Assembly: GCA_038087015.1 (NCBI GenBank)
Contig: JASBNA010000008.1
Span: 682,001-746,000 of the forward strand
Direction: 5' to 3'
From: Cerrena zonata
Taxonomy: Eukaryota; Basidiomycota; Agaricomycetes; Polyporales; Cerrenaceae
DNA: 64,000 nucleotides
Shown here: positions 34,228-45,443 of the stretch, piece after piece
Numbering within the stretch: the first letter of the stretch is position 1
Layout of the letters: each line of letters opens with the position of its first letter
Position numbers and translations under genes: made by a program
Notes under the pieces: model-generated
What the model was told of the DNA's origin: nothing
Database searches by the model: none
What the model saw: only the letters and a program-made list of their open reading frames with translations

Positions 34228-37200
34228 ATGGAAACCTCCACTCAATGCAGAGGATGCTTCAAGGCATTTGATTCGAGCTCAAAACTCTGGAGACACCTTA
34301 GAGAGAGCAAAAAAGCGAAGTGCAAAAAGGAATACAGACGTCTTTTGGCTGAGAGATACTATCCTGGTATCACTGAGGTTACTCACCATGAGCCTGCATT
34401 GTAAGTAGCCTTCTAAAATACTATCCCTATTACTAAAATCTGCTTTTTGAAAGCAATCTTGACTCAAGTGATTCCAATTCTAATGAGAGCACATCTGGTT
34501 CTGAGTCCAGATCTCAAAACTCTGAAGACAATCTCCACAATGTGGAGAATATTCCCCTTGATCCTGATCCTCTTGACATAGAGGCAGCAGAAAATGATAC
34601 TGAAGGAGAAGTTCTGCCAGAGCTATTATCTGATGATGAGGACTCAGATGAGGAGGATGAATCTCAATATACAGACTCAGATTTTGAGTCAGAGGAAGAT
34701 GACTCTGAAACTGAGGAAACAAATATCATCTATGATGATCCTCATCTCTGGGAGCCACAGACTCCAGCTCCTAAGCCTACCACTTTCATACCTTCACCAT
34801 CCAAGACTTCTCCAATTCCCTCTATAAACTTGTCTATAGGCCGTCAGAACATTGAAACCAAATTGCACCAGCCTATTGCTGTTAACAAATTCACTGATTG
34901 TTATCCAAGGTCTGGTGCTGGTGCACCTGTCTCAGATACTATAGGGCAAGACTCATTTTCCACTTATAAATCCCAGATCTCAGATTCCCATAACAATCCC
35001 TATGCACCATTTGCTGACAAAATGAATTGGGATATTGCTAGATGGGCAAAACTGAGAGGCCCAGGCTCAAATGCTTTAGATGAACTGCTGAAAATTGAAG
35101 GAGTATGTAAATCAAATCATTTATTTATATAACTAATGTTTAGAGCTTTTATTGAATAGCTTCAGGAAGGCTTAGGACTATCCTACAAGAACTCACGTGA
35201 ACTCAATAAGATTATTGATATTTCACTGCCTGGCTGTCCACAATTTCGCTGCAAGCAAATAGTTATGGGACAAGAGGTCTTAGAACTATATTACAGGCCT
35301 GTTATGGACTGCATACGCTCTTTATTTGCAGATCCCAATTTTGTTCAGCATTTGATATTTGAACCTGAACAACATTTCACAGATGAAAACAAAACAATAC
35401 ATCTGTATCATGATATGCATACTGGAAAATGGTGGTGGAATACACAGGTATATCTGTTTATATTTTGAATTTTATCTTAACTATCAACTAACAAATTTAA
35501 TAGAAAGAAGTGGAAAAGAATGGGAATAAAAATGTTACCATTATTCCTATTATTATTTCCACAGACAAGACCCAGCTCACACATTTCAAGGGCAAAACTT
35601 GCTATCCTGTTTATTTAACAATTGGCAACATACCCAAAGAGATTTGCTGCAAACCTTCTAGACAAGGACAAATTCTACTTGCATATTTGCCTGTTACAAA
35701 GTTTGAACAGGAGCCTAATCAGGCAAAACGCTGTCGCATGCAGGCAAATCTTTTTCACTCTTGTCTTCATTTTCTGCTATCACCAACTATTGAAGCTGGA
35801 ACAAATGGTACTATTATGCATAGTGGTGATGGCATTTCATGGAGATGTCATCCTATTTTTGCTGTTCATGTTGGGGATTATCCAGAACAGTGTTTGGCAT
35901 GTTGTGTCAAGAACAAAAAATGCCCTTCATGTCAAGTGGAATTTGAGGCTCTTGGTGATTGGGTTAAAGAATGGATATCAGATCCACCTCTTTATGACCT
36001 TGAAAAAATTCTAGAGATAATGGATGATCCTGATCACCCTGACTGGCCCAAACTCTGTGAAGAGGCTGGTGTCAAGCCTGTTTACAAGCCATATTGGCAA
36101 GACTTACCCTATGCTGATCCATTTTTATCAATTGCACCTGATATTCTGCATCAGCTCTATCAAGGTATCTTCAAACATCTTGTAGAATGGCTTAGAAAAG
36201 TCTATGGAGATGCAGAAATTGATGCTCGATTTCGAAGAATGCCACCTAATCATCAGACACATTTTTTTTCCAAAGGAATAAGTACACTATCAAATGTTAC
36301 TGGTCGTGAGCATGCAGATATGGGTCGAGTTATTTTGGGAGTTATTATTGAGCTCCCACTAAAGGGTACAGCACAAATAGCACCTCCTGAAGTTGTTAGG
36401 GAAGTTCGTGCTCTCCTTGATTTCATGTATCTTGCTCAATATCCAGTTCACTCTGATGAAACACTCACTCAAATGGTCGATGCACTTGAACAATTTCATA
36501 AAAACAAGGATATTTTTATTGACCTTGGTGCTCGATTTGACTTTCTGATCAACAAACTTCACTATGCTCTTCATTATCGGCTTATGATTGAACGTCTTGG
36601 GACCACCGATAATTATAACACCGAACATACTGAGCAGCTTCATATTCCATTTGCCAAAACTGCCTATAGTTTTACCAATAGCAAAAATGAATACTCTCAA
36701 ATGACACTTTGGGTTGAACGCAAGGAAAAAGTACTTGGCCATGAGAAATTCATCTCATGGGTTATGCAGGGAAAACCATCTCTTATATCTCTAACTCCAG
36801 CTGAAATCCCCAAGCCTTTTACTATGACCAAGCATCCTTCAAAGAAACAAGTTTTCTTTGATAACCTTATTCAAGATTATCATGCCTCTGAGTTTGTACA
36901 TGCTCTTACTCATTTTATTTATCAACGGCGGAATCCCAGCTACACATATGCTGAAGTTGAGGGTGAAATTACCAAAATTACACTTCCCTTCACTGCTGTT
37001 GCTGTATATCACAAGGCCAGGTTCTGGCTAGGGAGCCAAGAGGTTCACAGATTGCAGTCAAATGAGCATGATGTTGTACATGCTTCTCCTGCTAGAACTG
37101 ATGATAATAACAAAGAAATAGCTCCAGCAAGATTTGACACAGTACTTGTTAGTGATGGGAAAAGTGGATATCTTGGAGTTCAAGGTTATCGTGTTGCTCA

Positions 37201-37540
37201 AGTCGAAGTTATATTTTCTCTCTCAAAGGCTTCAATCTCAGCCTCATTCCCTCCAAGCATACAGGTGCCACAATATCTTGCATATGTGGAGTGGTTTACA
37301 CTATTTCCAAAGGCTCCTGAAGATGATCATCTGTTATATTACATTTGAAAGTCATTTCATCAAGGCAAACATGTTGCTAGTATTATTCCATTGGCCAATA
37401 TTGCCCGTAGTATTCATCTTTTCCCATGCTTTGAACCTCTGATTTCTTGTGACTTAGAAAGCTCTACTGTGCTTGAGGAACACAATGCATTCTTTGTTAA
37501 CTGCTTTTCAGATAGGTCAGCTTTTCATGCAATCTTCTAG
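34228..37540 (+). pseudogene. Plavaka transposase, one in-frame stop
   Basis: Exons 34228-34400, 34454-35102, 35160-35447 and 35504-37540 join in phase. Order: N-terminal zinc finger (CRGCFKAFDSSSKLWRHL), acidic linker, then the conserved Plavaka core: NVTIIPIIISTDKTQLT, YPVYLTIGNIPK, DYPEQCLACCV, LHQLYQGIFKHLVEWL, HADMGRVILGVIIELP and RLGTTDNYNTEHTEQLHIPF. These identify the agaricomycete Plavaka family of CACTA-related transposases. TGA at 37346-37348 splits off the last 63 residues, which read on in the same frame (KHVASIIPLANIARSIHLF) to TAG at 37538. All splice sites look intact, so this copy died recently or makes a shortened protein. Confidence 0.85.
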
Positions 37541-37629
37541 TAGTATTTTTGTATTTTCAGTGTTTTCTCAAATTTATTATGATGTACTCAACTAGTAGGT
37601 TGATATCTGAGAGTTGATTTAGTCTAGAC

Positions 37630-38014
37630 TATTGAACAGATAAGAAGATTCCCAATGAGCGTCAAAGCTAATGATTTGGTATATTCAGTAGAATCACTAA
37701 ATACCTATTGAACAGATAAGAAGATTCTACATGTCTAAGTCAGCTACTTGAAGGAACACAGAAAGAGAAATAGTACACACCCCAATGAGCGTCAAAGCTA
37801 ACGATTGGGGTGTCTCTATGGCAGAAGCATTCTTTATATATGTACGGAACATCAAGGGGAAACATGGAAGGAAACATAGATAGGAAAATAGAATAGACAG
37901 TAGCAGTGCTACAGCCAAGAAAAGGGTAACTATCTAAGTGACCGTAAAAGGAAAACGTAAGAAAGGATACCATGCGGCATTGAGTATACAACGCGCAGCT
38001 TGAATTTCTCCAAC
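37630..38014 (-). mobile_element. CopBC 3' LTR, about 385 bp
   Basis: Minus-strand TGTTGGAGAAATTC at 38014 to TTCAATA at 37630, next to the inverted GTCTA (37625-37629). A polypurine tract (CTTGAGGGGGAG on the minus strand) lies at 38015-38026. Confidence 0.9.
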
Positions 38015-38022
38015 ACTCCCCC

Positions 38023-39110
38023 TCAAGCTGTCGAAAGTCCCATCGCGGAGGCAAAGTGCTTTGCCTTCACACTCGGAAGAGCTTTAGTAAGCATGTCAGC
38101 AGTCTGGTCATTGGTTGGGCAGTAGATGAGTCGAATGGCTCCTTCTTCAATCATGAAGCGAATAAAATGATATCGGATGTCGATGTGTTTGGTATGAGCG
38201 TGATAGTTTCCATCTTTGGTGAGAGCAATGGCCGATTGGCTATCACTATGAAGAACTGTGGGTTGGGTGAGAGGGCGGAAAACTTCACCAACCAGACGGC
38301 AAATCCAGATCGCCTTCTTGGCAGCGTGAGTAGCAGCCACATACTCAGCTTCAGTCGTTGAGAGAGTGACTAACTCTTGCTTCTTCGAAGACCATGAGAC
38401 GGCGCCTCCATCCACTAAGAAGACATAGCCAGTAATCACACGGTGATGCTCCTGTGAAGCTCCATCTGCATCGACGAAACCTTTGAGACCCTTCATATCT
38501 CCATAAATCAGGGAGAGTGTCTTCATTCCTAGAAGATAGCGAAAAACACGCTTCACAGCTTCCCAATGAACCCATCCAGGGTTATTGTTGAACTGTGCAA
38601 GCATTGACACAGCAAACACAATGTCAGGTTGCATTCCGATCGCGGCATACATAAGAGACCCGACAGCCTCTCAATAGGGAATCTTCCGCATTCTAGCAAT
38701 GTCGGCAAGATTAGTAGGACACTGAGTATGTGAGAGTGTAACATTTGGATCGATAGGAATGGACACAGGTTTAACATCGGTGAAGTTGAAACGTGTGAGA
38801 ATTGAGTCGATATAGGCATGTTGGGAGAGAGCGAGGGTATGATTTTCCAAATCACGAGTGATTCAGATGCCTAGAATCCAAGTGACAGGACCCATGTCTG
38901 TCATCGGGTACTTCTCATTGATACGGACTTTGTAGGATTTGACACGAGCAGAGGAACTACCCGTAATAAGGCAATCGTCGACATGGATCACCAGGATAGT
39001 GAGTTCACTGCCATCCTTGGCATAGAAAACACCCCAGTCAGCCTCTGACCGTCAGAAACCTAAGTCAGCTAAAGCTGTACAAAGATGTTCATACCATTTC
39101 CAACCACCTT
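38023..39110 (-). pseudogene. CopBC RT second half and RNase H
   Basis: Begins GGWKWYEHLCTALADLGF at 39108, directly continuing the KALYGLK text cut at 27519. It carries the RT box HVDDCLITG and an intact RNase H frame (38652-38023: GFVADGAS-like block GFVDADGAS, STTEAEYVA, HSDSQSAIA, HIDIRYHFI). Three stops occur at 39052, 38863 and 38671; each is TGA where copia proteins have Arg, i.e. CGA to TGA. The right end abuts the CATCAGG element at 39111. Confidence 0.88.
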
Positions 39111-41060
39111 CATCAGGAAAAACCCAATTCAGTATTTAGTACAATATAGTGCTAAATAGTGCTAAATAGTCAACATAGTCAGGATTCCACTAATTACAAA
39201 CCCCCCACTATTTGAAGTACTATTAAAGCACTATCAAAGTACTATCAGAGCACTATTTTTCCACTAGTTTGTACTTTTTAGAAACATTTCTCTCTATTTC
39301 CATTTCTCTCAAGTCAAAATTAGAGAACAGCAAAAGTCAATTTTATTTAAAATACAGTAAAACAATTACAATAAGATAGTGCTAACAATAACAAAAGGGG
39401 ATATATAGACAAAGATAGCACTGAAAGAGTCTATGAGCAGATGATATGAAGATATGAAGATGCCAAGAGCTTACATTGAGTTGACAAAGATAAGGAAACT
39501 TGAACTTGAATATCAGAAGGTCTAATTAGGAGTAGAACAGCTTAATGACTTACCAGAACATTGAATATTGCACCAAAAAGCAGTGAGAATAGGTGGATAG
39601 GGTACCAGAAGGTAGTGTGAAGTACATACTCAAAGCAAACAAAGATAGCATGAAAAGGAATAGCAGCAAAAGGAGAAGAGACATGGGAGGAAAGAGAGAG
39701 AGAGAGAGAGAGGATGTGGGCGAAGTTTCGAAGTCAAATGGTGACATGGCAGGGCGCTTGAGGCGGCGTTGGAAAGCCGTGATCCGGGGCTTTCCGACGC
39801 ACTCTCAACGGCGCTGATCGGATCACAGGAACACAAGATATGATTAGATTGGTCCCAGGCTATCTTCAATCTACCAAGCAACTTAAAACTTGAGAATCCT
39901 TGCTGTTTCTCTACATTATAGGGACATATTATATATCATTAGAGCCGGATTTTTGAGGAGATTCTGAATATGATATCCATATGTCAAAATTATAGATACT
40001 TTATTAGCTATCTTAGAATTACTTTTACAGAAATTGAGAGAAATATTTAGAATCTTCAATTTGTCAAAGTTTAGTTTCAATTTCAGGTATCTAAAAAGCA
40101 CTAATCTACTGTACTATACAACCAGCTTAGCTATATTCATAGTTTACATCAAATTTGATATGATTCCTGGCATTATTTTGTGGGTAATTATTATGGTAGA
40201 ATATAGCTGTAAAAATTATAGAAGTCTTTGGCTAAAAATCAAATAACCATATTTTAATTAAATTCAATTAGCAATATAAGGGAAATGCCTAATTTTATAT
40301 AGTATTTCAGAGTATCAATAGCAAATAAAAGTGCTGATTTAATGCTAATTTAAAAAAGAGATTTTTCCTAATGCATATTTTGATATAGTAGCTTTCAGGT
40401 TATAGACCAGTGCTACTAGAATAGAGAAAGGTTACATATTCTATATCAACAATTTCACTAATGAAGCTACATTCAATACTATTATTTGTTTTTAATATAT
40501 TTTAGATGATATTATTTTATAACCAGTAATTGTTTTACAGTTAGAAAAGCTACTTTGTGGTCAATAAAGTGAGAGACAGTATACAATAGTAGTAAAAATA
40601 GATCAGATAATCTCAAGGTAAATATTACATTTCTCTATAGTTAGTACAATTATTGTGCAGTCAGTATAACAAAAACTGTAAGAAATGATATACAAAATTA
40701 ATAAATATTATAAGCTATAATAATATTTTCATTAGATATTATTAGAAATTTGAGAAAGATTAGAATTCAACTAGAGCTATTACAATTGAGTATATTTCAA
40801 TCAGCACATATCAGACAAAAGGATTTTTTCTAATGTTTCAAAGTAAGTTATCAACTATCTTGTAGATATCATAATTATAACAACTAGTTTATATAATATA
40901 GATTTTATTATTTATATGCAAAGATATATAGTTTACATAGTGAGAATAGTAATTTGCTAATGAATTTAGTAACTGTAGGAAAAAAATAGTATTGATAGTA
41001 GTCTGATAGTAGTGATAGTGATTTTATAGTACTAAAAAGTGATTTGGGTTTTTCCTGATG
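39111..41060. mobile_element. Non-autonomous Plavaka-like element, 1.95 kb
   Basis: Ends CATCAGGAAAAACCC and GGGTTTTTCCTGATG are perfect inverted repeats shared with the Plavaka element. The interior is AT-rich and without genes; subterminal repeats (TAGTGCTAAATAGTGCTAAATAG and AGTAGTCTGATAGTAG types) lie near both ends, and a (GA)n run near 39696. Its original flanks, once the inversion is undone, are AA (27518-27519) and AA (complement of 39109-39110), a 2-bp duplication. Confidence 0.85.
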
Positions 41061-41192
41061 TTGCTACTTGTTTCGGCCGTAAAATCCATCCTGATTTAGT
41101 ATAAAAAGCTATGTATTTTGTCTAGTCTATCTTATCGATTTTTATCGTCTTTGTTGCCTCTAAGTACCCTACCTATTGCGTGCACAACAACA
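41061..41192 (+). mobile_element. CopA 3' LTR, last 132 bp
   Basis: TTGCTACTTGTTTCGGCCG...GCACAACAACA matches CopA 5' LTR 11391-11521 with one extra base. It is followed by ATCAG (41193-41197), the second copy of the CopA target duplication. Confidence 0.93.
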
Positions 41193-41421
41193 ATCAGCAT
41201 ATATTTGTCTCAAATACTTACCAAGATATCAGCCTGAGTAACACAATAACCCTAATATACAGTAAAAATCAATAATATTTTGAACAAGGCAATAGTTACA
41301 TGGCTATGTAGCAGAGTTGAGACTACTACCAGGAGAAAGTAAAAGAAAGAAAAGGCAGAATTGGGATCAGTGTTGCTTACCACTATTGAAAATATCATAT
41401 TCATAACATGACTTCCTATTG

Positions 41422-42205
41422 CTATACCAGGATCATGAATGAAGCATGATTCTGCCTTTTTCCTATGGTCCAAACAGCATGGTCTGATGTCAAGGCTTTG
41501 GCATATATATTCATATATATGGCCTTGAGGTCCACAGATTTTGCTAATATAATAGCAATGTGACAATGTGAATCCAAGCCCTTATGGTTAATTGGGTTTT
41601 CAAAATAGGATAGTGCAATCTTGCAATCATTGACAAAAATGTCTGTGTGCTCAGACTTTGAGGTCTCCACATTTTTTGTTTGTTGCCTTCGAGTGGCAAC
41701 AGCAAATAGCTTTTGTGGATCCTCTGCACTGGCAGAGTTTTGCATGATATTTGCCTGGTGTAATGCAAGTTTTTCATTGGACTCCTCTTCCAGGAGTACA
41801 GACAGAATCCTTGCTGGAGTTTTATTTCTGCTCCATGCCTTTGTTGCGGTATCCTCCGAACAGGCAAAATCCATGTCCACGTCCGCGGCAGTGAATCGTA
41901 TGTCCTCGTAAATAGGGCGGAACCGTAGTGCAAACTTCACTTCTATTGTATCAGCAGCTTCTGCCATTCCGTTGTATTCAATACCGAACCATTCCTGCGT
42001 ACCGCCTAAGTGGCCCATGCGGCCGTTGTCGATGGCGATCAAATCCCTTGTAAGGGCGCGTGTCATTGACGGGACCCGAAGAAACCTAGACATTTGTAAG
42101 AAGAAGTACCGAGTGACGCTGCCCGACTTACTTCAAGATAGAAAGGCATGACTGCCGGTCTCGATTCTCTGTGTGTGTATCAGAGGAATCGTGGGTAAAC
42201 GGCAT
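41422..42205 (-). CDS. Protein of unknown family (right copy)
   Basis: Exons 42205-42132 and 42085-41422 mirror those at 3861-4644; the main exon encodes an identical 223-residue frame. Start, splice sites and stop are all kept, so this copy could be expressed. The identity contrasts with the UBX copies a kilobase away, which differ at many synonymous sites. Confidence 0.6.
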
Positions 42206-42917
42206 TGTGTGACTTAGTAGCAGCTTGAGGAAGTAGAACTTCAGGAGGGAGCTAGGGCACAGCCGGTATATAACTACCTTGCACCAAACCTTATACGTCG
42301 GTCCCAACGCACTTGGTGTGACATGGTCACGTAAATATGGATACCGTGGAAGTATGGCTGTACACACATATGGTATCCACAGTGCATGCAAGTTGGGCAG
42401 TGCGTCTGCTGTGTTCTACTGGTTTCTTCATGTCACTGGACGCGCAAGCCTCATTTCTTGTGACAAGCTATCAACGCGTTATATTTGGTTTCCGAGTACA
42501 CCTTGTGATGAAATTGCACCTGACAGTGCTCCGCTGTCAACAATGCGGTGACGGCGAGCGGTTGCAGTTGATCTTCGTCGGAGTTCGTCCTGTGTATCCA
42601 GAAGCAACCCGCCGGAACCTCCCGCTCACAAATATCCCTATTTCTCACATACGCTCACAAGGAAGACCCAAGTCATGCACCACGTCACCGTTTACACGCC
42701 ACCTACTCATCGCGAGATACGTCGGTAGTGAGCGGAGAAATGTCTAGACACAAACCTTGCTTGTGGGCTGCACCGTCGAGGTGGTTTGAGGAAAATGCAA
42801 GCATCTAGCACGTCCAAGAACGATAATTACACCCGATTAAAAGGGAGGTCTATGTAGTGTTGTCCATGTATGATCCCAAATCCAAACAATCCAAACAGAG
42901 AAACGGACGCGACATAC

Positions 42918-44444
42918 TCAATCGCTCTCCTCCGTCACGTAGCCATCGTCTTCTCCATTCGTCTCTCCGACGTCCTTTCCTTTACCCTTCGCTTTCGTCC
43001 TCGCGAACGGGTCCACTGTCTCCACGATAACCTGACCACCAGCCTTCAGACCTTCTACGTCGGCGATCCGTTTACCCGATTCCCAAGTAATCTCACGACG
43101 AGGGTACGAGAGGACAAGCTTGAATCCCCACCAGTCTTCACCGACTTTCCCAGCATCGTACATAGCTGCGGTCAGTCCGTCCTCGCCAAGAGGAGCACCA
43201 TCTGGAGGGGAAATGGGATCGAGGTCGGTTGAGAATTCTTTACCTTCGGGGATGGTCAAAGCATCCACGAATGCGAAGACAGCAGTCAACGAGTCGTTTT
43301 CTCCAAAGAACCTGACGCCTCGTTTGCCATCGGGCATCCTAGCACCCACTCGGATCGTTTTGCCACGAGCGGGTTCTGCCATACCGGGTCGAGGTTCGCG
43401 CGGAAGGAACGACCTACGACCCCATCTTCTCCATGACATCCTCTTGGCATCCCACAGCGATTTCTCGTGTGCGAGTCGTTCGGATTCTTCTTGCTCAGCT
43501 TTGGATTCGGCTTCCTTTCGTTTCGCGTCTGCTGCAGCTTGTCGGTCCTGAGCGATGCGTGCCTGAATACGCTCTTTATCTTTCCGCTGGCTTTCTTCGT
43601 ATGCACGATCTTGCTTTGCACGAAGGGCCCGCTCACGCTCCCGTTGAGCATTCTCGAGAGCCTTGAGGTTCTCTCGTTCGACAGCCTGGGATCTGAGACG
43701 GGTGAGGAAAGGTTCGACACGAGGGAGGAGTTGGTCATTCAGATGAGCTACAAGCGTCTGTGCAGATGTCGGAGCGCTGGCAGATGGAATGGAAGGTCCT
43801 TGGTGGCGAGAGAGGACGGTGAGAGTGGCTTGGGGTGCAGTTGTGCGTGATGCTCCTCCTCGTCGAGGTTGGAGAGCAACGAATGCTACAAAGGGATAGG
43901 TGGTAGCTTGGAGTTTCTGTGATGCTGGTATAATCAAATGTATGAGCGTTCCGTAAGTGAGGAGATGGAGAGATCGTACCACTCCATGCATCGCGGTCTC
44001 GAATATCTCCTCCCCATACCAAGAAGTTGTTAGCATGCATAAGACGCACAAAAGTAGGGTCGGTTAGCGTGCTCCCACGTAGCGAGAGTTTAGCTCGAAT
44101 ATATTTACTTCCCGAGCACGACACATACCGTTTGAATTCTGGAACATCATCGTGTTCTTCACTGACAAGAACGACGCATCCGATACGAGCATCCGAGTCT
44201 TTAGCACAAGCTCTAGCAAACTCCTCATAGCTTCCTAAGAAGAAATCAGGAAGTACACGTTCACTGTCATCCTCGGAGGATTCCTTTCCAGGACGAGAGG
44301 TTAACGTGGATGTATTGGTTCCAACGGAAGAAGAGGCAGCGTCGCCAGTACGAGAACGTGCTCGAGCGAGCGAAACAGCACCAGTTTCTTCTTCTAGTGA
44401 ACGCACCCATCGTTCTGCGGCGCTACGAGGATCAGTCTTAAGTT
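42918..44444 (-). pseudogene. UBX gene copy lacking exons 1-2 and the membrane hairpin
   Basis: Begins at the residue corresponding to L of ELKTDPRSAAERW in the intact gene and keeps UAS, coiled coil and UBX. Intron 3 has lost its acceptor (TAG to TGG) and one base, leaving a 54-nt stretch without stops that reads through in frame. Intron 4 splice sites are intact. A minus-strand ATG at 44466 in unrelated sequence adds seven codons (MFVGGVS). It is a pseudogene by truncation, but a soluble protein of about 590 residues remains readable if intron 4 is spliced. Confidence 0.75.
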
Positions 44445-45443
44445 TCGACACGCCACCCACGAACAATGACTATACCAAAGCAAAGTGGCATCTGCGACGC
44501 ATCTTCTTGACGCATAAATGCGTGTTGGCGATCCAGCCTCTGTGCTCTCGAATCCCCACTCTGCCGTCTTTTCTCTCACCTTTGGCGAATAAATACACCA
44601 CTTCATGACGATCTAGCCGACTGCCTTCATGCCCTCTATGGGAGATTCCGAATACAACCTACGACGAGGGTGGGGAAGGATATGCTTGGGTCTTTGGTGA
44701 TTGAGAATGTGCGTATATGAAGGGAGAGCTATTCTGTAGTCGCCGCAAGGATGTAGCGCTTCCAAGCTTTGAGGGAAGTTCGGTTTATCGCGTCTCTGTA
44801 TCCAGTATTAATCTCCAGGTATATTATGTGTTGAGTGCATGAGGACGGCGTGGGGTAAGTTATTCTTAGCTATTCCTGATTGAAAGCAGCTGCGACGATG
44901 GAATGAAGACTTTGACAGCAAGAATGATAGGAGTAGTTCATCGACGAATGAGAACGATAGAGAGCCAAACAAAATTGCACTTCATCCGTCATATCATTGT
45001 AGTGTGTCGCACTTGTGACATTAGGGAACGACCCAACATATGCAGTGCAAGGAATCGGATGGTGTTTCCTGGTCGAAGAACGAGGTACAGCCGAAGGGTA
45101 GTAGGTAAGCGGAATTGTGTGGGGACACCCGCGTACGAATTAAAATCGAAATCTGGATAGAACTCGCGGAGTATATTGGCACGACCAAGACACACGTTCC
45201 ATTGGTCTTGCTAGACGTCAGCCATTCCAGTGCTACGTATCGAGTCTTCAGGAAGACACAGAGGCCCGCATGGAATACTTCGTCACTTCGGGTATGCACG
45301 TAGTACGAGTAAGAATAGTTTTAGCTTCAAACTGGATCAGACAGGTTCGGAATATACCGAGCGGAGATTCAAACTCACTAGAAACGTAGGAAGGCTAGGA
45401 TGTGTAGGGGTGCGTGGGTCCGGGTATACACAAATGTTCGACT
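44445..45443. other. Intergenic region right of the inverted repeat
   Basis: No supported gene. Short frames here on both strands have no recognisable motif. A CG-type purine/pyrimidine mix without repeats; it includes the 3' flank of the next gene. Confidence 0.45.

Larger units (their letters stand above)
29934..37629 (+). mobile_element. Plavaka element, main body (part 2 of 2)
   Basis: Starts CATCAGGAAAAACATACC at 29934 after AA (29932-29933) and runs to GTCTA-complement at 37625-37629, where CopBC was inserted. Together with 23288-23605 it forms an element of about 8.0 kb with CATCAGGAAAAAC inverted ends and a 2-bp TT/AA target duplication in CopA. It holds two divergent genes separated by 256 bp. 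Confidence 0.85.
41193..44444 (-). repeat. Right arm of the inverted repeat, outer segment
   Basis: Reverse complement of 1621-4873. The match ends at 44444 inside UBX exon 3; the next bases (GTTTCGACACGCC on the plus strand from 44442) differ from the UBX gene. Confidence 0.93.

Noticed and set aside
11020..41192. Four separate copia elements
   Set aside because: Matching LTRs, shared target duplications (ATCAG, GTCTA) and continuous protein text across the junctions show two elements, each cut by insertions and the inversion.
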